A stretch of 56,828 nucleotides of DNA, taken from assembly GCA_964058805.1 (NCBI GenBank), contig CAXKVV010000347.1, positions 1 to 56,828 of the forward strand, given 5' to 3'. Each line of letters begins with the position of its first letter. The stretch's first letter is position 1. Origin of the DNA: Schoenoplectus triqueter (lineage: Eukaryota > Streptophyta > Magnoliopsida > Poales > Cyperaceae). The notes below the pieces were generated by a model, which saw nothing but the letters and a program-made list of their open reading frames with translations, made no database searches and was not told the origin of the DNA. The position numbers were made by a program, and so were the translations under genes. Positions 1-10,638 of this stretch are shown here, one piece after another.

Positions 1-1431
1 CATCAAGTTCAAAGTTTGAGATGACGTCGATCAACAAACTTTAAAAATATATAATTGGATGGTCATGAATTATTCATAACCAATTGATAAATTAAATTAG
101 GTGAAAAATCTTATAATCATTATAATCATGTTCTCTATTTTTTTTTCTGATTTTATAATAAAAATTTGACAAAGATCGTCCAATATTTTACTGTTATGAT
201 CTTTCGTACAAATTTAATGTCCATAAATTATTTGGCATTGTAGGCCAAGTTGGATCTCTTGTTCTGTAGTTGCTACTACAACTTTACTTGTAAAAGATTA
301 AGTACTGATAGTAGAGAACCAAATTCTGGAAAAGGTCATGAGGGAATATTTTGGTTATTGGAACAACTGTTTTCGATTTTTTTCGAACTTCTTTAAAATT
401 ATTTCAATTATTTTGAGTTTTTTTTTTTAAATTATTTCAATCATTTTGAATTCAAAAAATGACGGTCCAACCAAACTAACTCGTTTCACCCCATCGACCC
501 ATCCGACCCATAGTTCTAGAATATATCGTCGTATCCCGATTTAATCCCTAAAAAATAATCCGTCAAAATCTAGCCTATCGAACTCACTGATCCGTCGGAC
601 CGTCCGAGTTTGAACTAGATTGGACGAACCCAACCCGTTTGTTAAACACTACCGCGGTGCACTCTTTAGGCACACATTTATTTGTTGGGAACATTTTTTA
701 TATGATTTTAAATTTTTAGATAAAATCGTTTCGTATCTAGGTGAGTCAAGTCTTCAAATTTCAGAAATGTTCATGATTACCCATATATGTTGTTATTAGC
801 TGCAGTTTATACTTCATGACATTTCTTTTCAATACTCTCCAAAACTGAGAATACATATATTATTCAAAAATATAAAAGAATCATCAATATTAAGGAATGT
901 TCAAATTTTATGGAAATTTTTTTCTTCTACTGGGAGTAATAGTATAGTATCCAGCAGACTTATAGTCAAGTCAGTGTGTTATAAGTTTGTACTGTATCTA
1001 ACGGATCTAGGTTGGGAGGGACAAAATCAGAAATTCAATTTAAGGACCGCATATTATATTAGATGTTAGATATAAAAGTAGGATTAAGTTACATCAATTT
1101 TTGATGATACTAGTTACAACGGTCATTTTTAAAATCCAAACAGTCGATTCAAACTGTTCAATACGATAGATATATTAAAATGTGCTTACAGATTAAATTG
1201 GACATTTTTTTAAATTTTTTACTATTTATTAAGCCGTGTACAAAGTTCACTGTTTTCAGAACACTGAATTTTGTTCCTATCTTAATAAATACTATTTTTT
1301 TTAAAAAAATATCTAATATGTTATATGTATACATCTTAATATATTCATCATTAAACAGTTTGGGGTGGAGACGATTATCAGCCTTTTAAAAAGAATTAGT
1401 CATGCTTCCTTTGCTTAACGAAGAAGAACGG

Positions 1432-1690
1432 CTTCACCTTTTTATAAGAAAAGTTTAAAAGTTAAATAATAAACTAACATGTCTTTTCTATTTCCAATCA
1501 AAGTTATCCTTTTGCTTAATGAAGAAGTTTTTCTGATCTGCTGACAGCTTCATCTTTTTATAAGAAAATTTTAAAAATTAAACAATAAATTAACATATCT
1601 TTTCTATTTTCAATCAAAACAAATCCTCTGCTGACATCTTAACCTTTTTATAAAAAAAATTAACAATTAAATAATAAACTAACATGGTTG
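1432..1690 (+). repeat. Threefold subrepeat upstream of MATH-BTB gene A
   Basis: Three diverged copies of a block that starts CTTCACCTTTTTATAAGAAA and runs into TTAAATAATAAACTAACATG begin near 1432, 1548 and 1638, so spacing is about 116 and 90 bases. The same array is present in unit B (about 12059-12317) and unit C (about 25190-25420), and a single decayed copy lies in D (about 31275). Its position 0.7-1 kb before the coding region is conserved; no function is evident. Confidence 0.7.
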
Positions 1691-2158
1691 GGCAATTCTC
1701 ATATCTTAGCTCAGATTACTCGGATTTGCCAGTAAATGTCACCAGAGTATTACTCTGATTCCTTTTTCATGTTTACTTGAATAATTGGTGGAATATTACC
1801 AAGATGGCTCTGGCTGGACAAATACTGGCCTGGCCTCAAAGCCATGGAGAAGAGATGTTGCTCTGCAATTGCTCCCCGAATTGCTGATCATTGGATTGCA
1901 TAATAATATCGTACGGTGTCAATCCCACGCACACAATAAAGGACTAAAGGTAATTATTATTTATTGGATTAACAGAACACAACCGCCTATTCAATTCCTT
2001 CAATGAGTACAATAATTGCCATTGTGTATTTATTATCGATTTAATAATTGCCAGTTCCATTGATAATTTATCCTTTAAAAAGGGGAAGCCACTGATAGAA
2101 TCTCATGATATTTTTTGAGATATTTAAATGCTACAGGGTTACATTTGCAATTTCAAGA

Positions 2159-2168
2159 TATATTTAAA
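2159..2168 (+). promoter_or_regulatory. Putative TATA box of MATH-BTB gene A
   Basis: TATATTTAAA lies about 225 bases before the chosen start codon and is followed by a C/T-rich stretch typical of a plant 5' leader. Unit B has the same sequence at 12786-12795. In unit C the second base is changed, giving TCTATTTAAA at 25872-25881. Assignment rests on sequence and position only. Confidence 0.4.
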
Positions 2169-2391
2169 GCAACCCAGGGAGGCAGCAAGGATCCCTACTA
2201 GGCTACTACTACTAAACTTTCCCATCTTACTCGCCGCCTCCTTCCTCTCATCTGAAACCACAGCTCACTCTTCCTCTCATTCGAAAGTCCAAACCACAGC
2301 TCATCCCATCCGCCATTTAGTACAAGAATTCTAGTTACATTCCTCTCTTTTGTGTAGTAAACCCAACTCCTCCCGATACTTATATCTATCC

Positions 2392-3570
2392 ATGTCGCTC
2401 TCAACAGAGTATCCTGTTGAATCTTTAGACACTGAGTGCACAAGACCAGTGAGAAAGGTGACAAGTTCTCATAAGTTTAGGATCATGGGGTACTCTTTAG
2501 ATAAGGATATGGGCAAAGGAGAATTTCTCGAATCGACAATTTTCAATGTTGGAGGGTATGATTGGAGTATCCAGTACTACCCCAACGGTTATACGTCAGC
2601 GACAGATGATAGTAGCATATCAATATTTCTTAATCTTAAAAGCAATACAAATGGTGTAAAGGTACAATTTTGTTTTGCTATTCTGGACCAAGGCGGAACC
2701 ATTTCAAAGTTGAGCCAAATATCGGAAATAAAAATTTTCAAAACCATGGATAACACCTTCTGGGGCAACTGTCCATTTGCTAAAACGGCAGAGTTGGACC
2801 AATTCGGAAGCACTTCAATGTTAAGCGAAACAGCGGGAATAAGAAATTTCAAAACCATTGGCAACGACTGGGGCTTTCGTTCATTTGCTAAAAAAGCAGA
2901 ATTGGAGCCATATATCAGGGATGATTGCCTTGTATTAAAAGGTACTGTTACTGTTTTCAATGTTTTTCCAGTGAAACCAACTGAACCGATTGTTATCCCT
3001 CCTGGTAATATCAAGCACAACCTTGGCCATCTCTTGGAGACTGGAAATGGTACTGACGTCACCTTCGAAGTGAATGGAACGAAATTTGATGCTCACAAAT
3101 GCATTCTTGCAGCGAGATCTCCAGTCTTTTTGGCACAATTTTTCGGTCCAATCAAGGGGAAATCAGATGTTGTAATTCAGGTTGAAGAAATTGAAGCTCC
3201 AGTCTTCAAGTCTCTTCTTCATTTCATATATTGTGATTCAATTCCAGAATTTGAAGAGAATGAAAAAAGCAATGAAGAACAAGATACTCGATTAATGGCT
3301 GAACATCTATTGGTTGCAGCCGATAGATATGGCTTGGAGAGGTTAAAGATCACATGCCAGAAAATCTTGTATGATACAATTGACAATAGCAATGTGGTTA
3401 GTTTGTTGTTTTTGGCAGAGAGGCACAATTGCATTCATCTCCGAAAGGCGTGCTTGAAATTTTTGGTCTCTGCTGACAAAATTGGAGAGGTTATAGAAAT
3501 AGAAGAGTTTCAGCCATTAGTTAAGAATTATCCGTTAATTTTGAAAGAACTACTTGAGAAACGAGGTTGA
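2392..3570 (+). CDS. MATH-BTB protein (BPM-type CUL3 adaptor), unit A
   Basis: Intronless gene for 392 residues starting at MSLSTEYP. An in-frame ATG at 2350 would add 14 residues, but MSLS matches the start of the broken copy at 8157 (MSLSSQYP) and of the minus-strand paralogue (MSVSPDYP). The MATH domain (about residues 22-195) opens with SHKFRIMGYSLDKDMGKGEF and FNVGGYDWSIQYYPNG. The BTB domain starts near residue 209 (GNGTDVTFEVNG, FDAHKCILAARSPVF), and a BACK-like region follows (LLVAADRYGLERLKITC, LAERHNCIHLRKACLKF). Members of this family bind substrates through MATH and CUL3 through BTB/BACK, acting in ubiquitination in nucleus and cytosol. Oddity: a 37-residue part of the MATH domain is duplicated in tandem. 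Substrate unknown. Confidence 0.93.
   Translation: MSLSTEYPVESLDTECTRPVRKVTSSHKFRIMGYSLDKDMGKGEFLESTIFNVGGYDWSIQYYPNGYTSATDDSSISIFLNLKSNTNGVKVQFCFAILDQGGTISKLSQISEIKIFKTMDNTFWGNCPFAKTAELDQFGSTSMLSETAGIRNFKTIGNDWGFRSFAKKAELEPYIRDDCLVLKGTVTVFNVFPVKPTEPIVIPPGNIKHNLGHLLETGNGTDVTFEVNGTKFDAHKCILAARSPVFLAQFFGPIKGKSDVVIQVEEIEAPVFKSLLHFIYCDSIPEFEENEKSNEEQDTRLMAEHLLVAADRYGLERLKITCQKILYDTIDNSNVVSLLFLAERHNCIHLRKACLKFLVSADKIGEVIEIEEFQPLVKNYPLILKELLEKRG
2683..2901 (+). repeat. Internal tandem duplication inside MATH domain (A)
   Basis: Codons from 2683-2793 (37 residues, starting LDQGGTISKLS and ending PFAKTAE) and 2794-2901 (36 residues, starting LDQFGSTSMLS and ending SFAKKAE) are diverged copies of one segment. 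Unit C and the minus-strand paralogue carry this segment once. The segment maps to the late part of the MATH fold, just before the LEPYIRDDCLVLKG strand. Unit B has the same duplication at 13310-13528. Confidence 0.9.
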
Positions 3571-3580
3571 ATCTAGGAAG

Positions 3581-5570
3581 TGATGGTGAGTCTATATATA
3601 GAATTGCATCCATACCACACTCATAAATAGCTTATACCGTTTAACATGAGCTCTATAACCTCTTTGGTTATTGAGTGAGTGTCTACAATATACTACTCGT
3701 ATCATTTGGCTCTCATGGTGGAACCCTCGGTACATAATACGTATCACCAATATATTAGTACTATCAAAATAGAGTTGCTGCATTCAAAAGCATTATGCAT
3801 TTCTACTACTAGAAAGACTTCAAGAAACTTTATTCTTGAAGTTGCTACATTAAAATTTATAATTTAGTTTATGAGTGTGTCTAGGTGTGTTTGTATAATA
3901 TATTTAAGCGTGCTATTGGACTGATGCTTAGGCTGAGAGACTGCTTGTATCTATATTCCATTTTTGTAAGATATTTTATGCACTATATTTGTTTTTTGTT
4001 TTTTTTACTTTTTCTTTATAAATTGTGAATTGTTACTCTCTTTCTAAAGTTTGAATTATTTTCACATATGTCAATTGATTCATATATGTTCAACACTTTC
4101 CTTCAAGTTGAGTTCATATATGTCAATTGATTCTAACTTGATTAAGAGCTCCTCAAATGATTCTTCATCTAGTTTGGTTAAGATTTCCGTCAACTGCTTC
4201 TTACTCTTAACGAATGAAGTTTCTATAAGCCCGAATTGGATATTCTCTTTTACAAAGTGACAATCTACTCCTATATTTTTTATTATTTCATGAAAATAAA
4301 ATTTGATGTGATGTATTTTGCTGCTTGATTATCATGGTACATTTATATTGGTTCTTTATAAGGAAACTTCATATCTTCTAGCAGTTGTTTCATTCAAACT
4401 AGCTCACTTGTAGTTGATACCATAGCTCAATATTCTACTTTTTCACTTGATCTTGCAACCATATTTTGCTTATTATTTTTCCATATCACGAGATTTTTAC
4501 ATACGAATGTGCAATATGCCTTGACTTTTGGTCATAACTACCAACCCAATCAACATCTGAATAACCAATAATGATATTACTTTTATTTTTCTTCATCCAT
4601 ATATCTTCCCTCAAATGTGCAATTTCAATTGCTAGAAAATATTTAGTTTTTTCAAATCTTTAATGCCAAACTTACTTTTCAGATAATCCTTAACATTCTT
4701 TGTTTTCTTCTCATTATTTTTGATAATAATAATGTCATATACATAAATAAGAACTATGATTATTGTATTATCTGAATGTTTGACAAATATGGAGAAATCA
4801 ACTGAAATCTTGATAAAATCGTGTAATGAAAGAGAGTGATTAACCTTATCATATCATGCTCGAGAAGATTATTTGAGATTATAAATGAACATGTTAAATT
4901 TTCATAGGAAATGCTTATTAGAAACATTCTTATACTTAGGAGACAGTGTCATACACATTTCTTCTTATAGTGTACTTTGTGTGAATGCATTATTGACATC
5001 AATTTGGGATAAATTTTATACCCAATTGATAGCACATAGAGAATAGAATGCATACAATACTAATTTTTGTAATATTATAATTCTTGATAATCTATATCAC
5101 ATGTTTAGCTTAAATTTTTTTGTTACTAGTCTTGTCTAATGTTTTTCTATGTTTTTGTCACTGTGATATTTGATTTTATAGACTCATTTATATGCTCATA
5201 TTTCTTTCCTTTGGGTAGGGACACAAGTGTCCATATCTTTTATTTTTTTTTTCAACTGCTTTGATTTCTTCTTTCATAACAACATACCATATGGTTTGTC
5301 TTTGATTTCATTATAACTATTAGGTTCTACAATTTTATCTACTAACCTCAAAATGTCACATGCTGTGAGGATAGCTTCTAATAGAAAATATAATCCTGAA
5401 TAGAGTAATTTACTTTGTATAACCCGGAGGGCTTGTGTAGATCGAGTTGATCTTCATCTGATTGAGGCTCTTGAGGCCCCATTTCTCCCCTGAAGTCAGC
5501 TCTTCAGTAGTTGTGCCATCATTTTCGAATGAATTTGTACCTTGAATAATGTTACCTCGGGAAAGAAAGT
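3581..5570 (-). mobile_element. Degenerate Copia retrotransposon with 3' LTR, unit A
   Basis: Reading the minus strand gives broken Copia polymerase motifs in the right order. An EPNSYNE-like start of the reverse transcriptase lies near 5340, QIDVNNAF near 5000, a VLIYVYD relative of the YVDD core near 4750, and an RNase H motif IGYSDVDWVG near 4550. A purine-rich tract (CTTGAAGGAAAG, minus strand) at 4096-4107 precedes a likely LTR at 3581-4095, which starts TGTTGAAC and ends in CA on the minus strand. Frames are closed by many stops. No second LTR was recognised near 5570-5985. The element begins about 10 bases after the MATH-BTB stop codon. Confidence 0.75.
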
Positions 5571-6298
5571 ATGGATAAAATCTTTTTTATTTATATCATC
5601 GTATTTTTTATAAAAAGGTTTATTTTTAAAAAAAATACACTTTATGAGAGATATATAATTTTGTTTACTTGGATAGAAATATTTGTAACCTTTTTTTTTT
5701 AGATAAATATCCTAGGAAGATTGTTTAGGATGTATTTTTATTAAATTTATCATGTCGTTTGATATGTATAAAATAAGTGAACTCAAATATCCTAAGGTGG
5801 CTGAGTTTGATCTTTGTTATCATTGCTCGACTATTTTAGGGTTGCTGGCTCTATTAGCCATTGATGGTTTCCTAATTGATTTGTTTACAATCTAACACAA
5901 TTTCTGAGATTGTTTCCTAAACAGAGACTAGTTGATTAACCTAGGTAAAGATTCTTAATTGATTTCCTGGATTAATGACGAATAATATTCTGAATTATTA
6001 GATTGTTTAGTCATGTTGTATGTATTTAATTAATATAATTTCTTGGATAAATAAAATTGTTAGTATGTTACCTACGGGCTTGGGAGTTGAAGAAAAATAA
6101 GTAAATAATCAAACTAACTCCAATAATCAATTCCTTAAGAATATTAAATCAACTCCATAGAGTTTTACCATCATAATCTAGCACAAAAAATATTAAATCA
6201 ACTCCATAGACTCCAATAATCAATTCCTTGAGCTTCTTTGCTCTAGTACAAGAATCATCTTTTTGGACGATGAGTTTTAGCTCCATTAGGGAATCTTT

Positions 6299-6726
6299 TA
6301 GGGATGTTATTGGGTCGGATCGGATCATCATTATTTTATTATTATTTTGATTCAATCTGAACCTGACCCGTTTAAATTTGAGTCAATTTTTTTTTGATCC
6401 ATATCCGACCCAATCGGGTCACGGGTCGACCTGACCCGATCCGACCCATATAAAATAATTAAATATTTATTAAATATTTGTACATAATTTTAGACAATTA
6501 AATATAAATTTATAACTAATCTTAATTATCGTATATTTAAGTTTTAATTAGTATTAAATCATAAAACTATTTCAAAAAACATAATTAATCAGGTCGGATT
6601 TGTTTGATCTGAACCCGACCCGACCAATTCGGTTAAAAAAAATTAAATCCATACATGATCCATTTATTTTCGGGTCATATCAGATCGGGTTAATTCGACG
6701 AGTTGGATCAATAATTGATACCCCTA
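6299..6726. mobile_element. Small TIR element rich in GGGTCGG/CCGACCC (A)
   Basis: A 428-base element bounded by TAGGGATG and a right end whose reverse complement reads TAGGGGTA. Both halves carry short GGGTCGGATC / GACCCGATCC motifs facing each other, and the centre is AT-rich. This matches non-autonomous hAT-like MITEs. No convincing 8-base target duplication is seen; ACCTT is shared by both flanks in unit B. Homology of unit C to unit A stops exactly at the left end (C 27625). Confidence 0.6.
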
Positions 6727-8110
6727 CCTTGCATAGTCAGACATCTATGTTTCAAATTTTGCATACTCAGACATCTATGTTACAGATTTTTATATATATG
6801 ATGATATATTGTACTTCTAATGTGATGGTACTAATATATTTGATCAAATATTTTATTATTCATAACGTTAACTAACATTCATTTTATATCCCGTGTACAT
6901 TAAACTTTAGAATGAACAAAATTATTTTTAGTAAATAATCTGTTAAAAATATTAAATTAAAGTACCAATAAAAGAATCATAAGTTGTATAAATAGAATAT
7001 GCTTTAATTAGTAGTAAGGATTAGAATTAGTAATGAAAAATTATCAATTTCGAAAAGGAGGTGAGAGGAAGGTTATTTTGCTTTGGTTTTTACGAGAAAA
7101 GGGCAAGTTATAAAATAAAATTAGCCCATTTTCTTTAAATATCTTTTTTTTTTCCGAGGATTTCCCTAGCTCTGACTGTGTGAGGAAAAAAAATAGTTCT
7201 CTCCGGCAAAGATTGGTGGCTCTTTTCCATATATGAATTTTACTTGAAACTTCTCTCTCTCTTTCTCTCTGTTTCTTTTTTCTTTTTTTCTTTTTTTTTT
7301 TGCTTTTGTAATAACCCATTTGGAAAAATAGATCTGATTAAGACTCATAACTCATAAAAATTATTAATTTGTAATACTGTAAAGTGTAAACCATTTTTTT
7401 GTTTGATTCCATGATCATGACGTTTTCTTTCTTATGTTTGTCAACATATAAACTACTATGAGATTAATTTTTTCTTCCCAATTTCTGTATTTTACAAATC
7501 TTGCATATATATGTTTTTTCACTGCACTTATTTGAGATGATAGACAACCTGAAAGAACTTGTATGAAGATGGTACATATCAGCTCCTATTCACACATAAG
7601 CATCATTACTTCTGTGGGAAAAATGTTCTTTGATGGTACTGTACCAGTTTCAATAGTGTGGCTATACACTGAATTTGATTAGTTCTAAAATAAATACTAG
7701 GATGGATACTTACCTTTTTCGATGCCTGCTTTCTATGCTGTCAAATAAAAACAAAATTAATTTATTGGAGAAAAGCGACACTGACTGGATAATTGATTAA
7801 ATACAATCAATCTAGGAACACAATCTAACGTTATCCACTTCTCTCTAAAATCAAGGAATAGATAAGATTTTAGTGTTGATAAATGAACGGTTGTGATAAC
7901 GGAAAACACACAAAAATTGAGAAGAAAATACTACACCAAAGCCCTATCAATTTATCCATGCCAGTAGTTAATTAAGAAAAGCAATAAAGAAATTAAACGG
8001 TTTGTGGCTTTCATGGTGTTATTATTGACCATATCTATTTATTGCTAGGTCCATTGATCAGTTATCATCTGGAAGAAGGAACTGGTAAAATTACTTGTAC
8101 TCAAAATTCA
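6727..8110. other. Gene-free AT-rich spacer (A)
   Basis: No coding region or element end recognised. It holds a CT-rich tract around 7248-7300 and poly-T runs. Unit B has the same stretch at 17355-18738. Confidence 0.6.
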
Positions 8111-8156
8111 AGTTACATTCCTCTCGGCTGTGTAGTAAACCTCTCTTGATAAATCC

Positions 8157-8888
8157 ATGTCGCTCTCCTCACAGTATCCTGTTGAAACTGAATGTACAAG
8201 ATCAACTGACAAGTTGACAGTGTCTCATAAGTTTAGGATCATGAGGTACTATGTAGACGAGCATATCGGCATTGGAGAATTTCTCGAGTCGAATAATTTT
8301 CAGTGTTGGTGGGTATGCTATGAGTATCCGGATATACCCAAAGGCAATAGAGAAGCATAAATGATATTGAAATGATATAACTTTTTATATAATATTTATA
8401 AAATATTCTTTCAATTAATTTAGTTATTTAAAAATTTATAAATAATTATTTAATATTTAACTTTAATAATATCGATATAACACCAGAATGATGATAATTG
8501 AATCCCTTCTCGATGCAGCAAATCAGTCATCTCTTACGGGCCAGAGCAGATGTCACATTCCAAGTAAATGGAACTATATTTAACGCACAAAAGCGCATTC
8601 TGGCAGCGATCTCCAGTCTTTTGGGCACAATTTTTTTGGTCCGTTGAAGGAAAAATCTTATGCAATGATTAAAATAGAAGAAATGGAAGCTCCAGTTTTC
8701 AAGTCCCTGCATCATATCATATATAATGATTCAATTCCCGAATTTGAAGACGAGGGAAAAAGCAACCAGGAACAAGATACTCGACTAATGGCTGAACATC
8801 TCAATTAGAGGCGTGCTTGAAATTTTTGGTCTCAGCTGACAAAATTATTTAAGAGTGATACCTTAATTTACTGGAGAAACGAGATTGA
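8157..8888 (+). pseudogene. Broken second MATH-BTB copy, unit A
   Basis: The start matches the intact gene (MSLSSQYPVETECTRSTDKL, FRIM, GEFLESNNFQCWW), then the frame shifts and stops at 8360. About 140 AT-rich bases replace most of the MATH domain. BTB sequence resumes near 8530 (codons for RADVTFQVNGT, then a shift after CGCATTCTGGCAGCGATCTC), continues through EEMEAPVFKS and MAEHL, loses most of the BACK region, and ends at a stop equivalent to that of the intact gene. Several frameshifts and deletions make it non-functional. Its 5' leader (from about 8112) also resembles that of the intact gene. Confidence 0.88.
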
Positions 8889-9565
8889 ATCTAGGAAGTA
8901 TTTTAGTGGCAACTACTTCCCTTCTCTTGTAATTATTATTTTTTTATAATTTACTTTATGTTCAATGTATTTTTTTAAGCAGTAGGTAATCTCACCTGTT
9001 TCAATTAATGTATTTTAATTAATTTCGAAATAGTCAGAAGATTAATTTAGCAGTTACGAATTAATTTATTAAAGATGGTTCAATCATGTTATGAGTAAAT
9101 TACTTTCCTTCTCTTCTAGTTATTTTTTTATAATTTACTCTATGCTCAATGTATCTTTTTATTTAAGCAGTGGGTAAACCAACCTGTTTCAATTAATGTA
9201 TCTCAATTAATTTCGAAATAGTCAGGAGATTAATTAGCAGTTACGAATTAATTTCGAAATAGTCAGAAGATTAATCAAATGAGGCATCACAATTAATAAA
9301 AGACATGGAACCTGAAAAACTGTGAATTGTAACTGGCCATCTTAATTAATTAAAAAGAAACTCTAAAAAAGAACTCACAAAAACGAAACCTACAATTTGG
9401 TAATGAAAGCCATTTTAATTTCAATTAAATAATCTTAAAAGTGAACAGGGACTCATCACTAGAAACAGCATTTCATTAATTAAAACCTCAGCGCCACAAC
9501 TTGTAACATCAAAGCAAACAAAACCTATTAATTAGAAAAATCTCAAAGAATTAAAATAGCCCATG

Positions 9566-9575
9566 TATATATTTA
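9566..9575 (+). promoter_or_regulatory. Putative TATA box of secreted-peptide gene A
   Basis: TATATATTTA lies 35-44 bases before the ATG, implying a very short leader. The same sequence is at 29595-29604 before the unit C copy, but is deleted before the unit B copy. Confidence 0.35.
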
Positions 9576-9609
9576 TTTAGCCAACTTAATTACTACATCC
9601 TTCTCAGAA

Positions 9610-9870
9610 ATGGCGAAAGCTGTGTGCATTGTTATCCTTCTCCTAGTTTGTTGTACCTTGCTTTCTCCAGCAGTAGCCTCCCACCACCGTATCTTAAAAG
9701 AGATGTCCGGACCGTCAGTCGATGCTGATGCCGCGGGAGCACAGAGTCCCATTGTCAATGGCGCTGATTCTTGCAAAGTTCAATGCAAGCTTGTTCCGGC
9801 GAGTGCGGAGTCGAAAGAGGCGCTTGACCTCGGCAATGGTCCCGTAGAATTCTACTGTGATTGTTATTGA
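9610..9870 (+). CDS. Small secreted four-cysteine peptide, unit A
   Basis: An 86-codon gene in one exon with a good start context (AGAAATGGCG) and an AATAAA signal at 9955-9960, 85 bases after the stop. Residues 1-23 form a signal peptide: a hydrophobic core CIVILLLVCC followed by an AVA cleavage motif. An acidic, alanine-rich stretch follows. The C-terminal part holds Cys55, Cys59, Cys83 and Cys85 in the pattern C-x3-C-x23-C-x-C-Y-end. I do not recognise the family; a secreted signalling or defence-type peptide is an inference from size, signal sequence and cysteines. It lies about 6 kb downstream of the intact MATH-BTB gene on the same strand, in all three units. Confidence 0.75.
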   Translation: MAKAVCIVILLLVCCTLLSPAVASHHRILKEMSGPSVDADAAGAQSPIVNGADSCKVQCKLVPASAESKEALDLGNGPVEFYCDCY

Positions 9871-10638
9871 GCTGTACTCTTTCTGCAGGCATGCAGGTGT
9901 ACATTTGTTGCTACTTGCTAATGAATGCGTGATATTATCGACATGATTTGTGGAAATAAAAGTTATATATTTGTGGAATATATGTCCCTTAGAGATGCAT
10001 TATTTTATTTTATTTTGTTCAAAATATATTTCAAAAATATTAATTATTTAAAAAAAGAAGGGTTCAAATGTCTTCATTTCTATGCCACTATCATATCATC
10101 ACTTTTTTATTTTTCAATAGCATAAAATTTAAAATTGCAATGTAAAAATAAAATCAGTAGAATTGGTTTTGTTATATTTTCTCCTTGCGTAAATTTTTTT
10201 TTAACTTCCATTTTATATGGATCAGTGAGTTAAGAAATCAACTTTCACAAAGAGAGGGAAAAATAATAAATATCTTACATATAAAAAATAATTTCATTGA
10301 AGTAAGTTGTATTTTTGATCAGGTCTAAAAAAATTAGGTCCATACATTGAGATTATTTTTAATTTCATGGATGAAACATATGAATAGCTCAGGTTTGTAT
10401 AAAAATTTCACAATAATAATATTTTTCAAGAAAAAACAAATTCAATGGAATAAATCTTTAATTTTTTTCAAAAATATAATATTGCTCTTCATATGGACAT
10501 CCAATGAGCTATCATGTTATATAAATAACTACAATCATGAGAGAGCATACAAATACAATATGAACCCTAGATGCATCATCGATGAACCATTCCGTTCACA
10601 TTCTAAATAATCATGTCAATTATACATCATAAAAATTT
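9871..10638. other. Gene-free 3' spacer of unit A
   Basis: Holds the 3' region and poly(A) signal of the peptide gene, then AT-rich sequence running into the next unit. Nothing else recognised. Confidence 0.6.

Larger units (their letters stand above)
1..10638 (+). repeat. Tandem unit A (first copy of large MATH-BTB/peptide repeat)
   Basis: The sequence starting at base 1 recurs at 10639 and, more diverged, at 21623, so the window opens inside or at the edge of a repeating unit about 10.6 kb long. Order of contents: upstream region, intact MATH-BTB gene, Copia remnant, small TIR element, broken second MATH-BTB copy, secreted-peptide gene. The phase of the unit boundary is arbitrary because the left edge is cut by the window. 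A and B differ only by scattered substitutions and a few indels, so the duplication looks recent. Confidence 0.95.

Noticed and set aside
2589..3062. 157-codon open frame on the minus strand inside the MATH-BTB gene (also in B and C)
   Set aside because: It is antisense to a well-supported coding region and has no recognisable domain; it changes length with the sense-strand duplication.
5570..5985. Second LTR of the Copia element in units A and B
   Set aside because: No similarity to the LTR at 3581-4095 could be seen.
6600..6875. 91-codon plus-strand frame in unit A (also in B)
   Set aside because: Covers the right end of a TIR element and its AT-rich flank; no protein-like composition.
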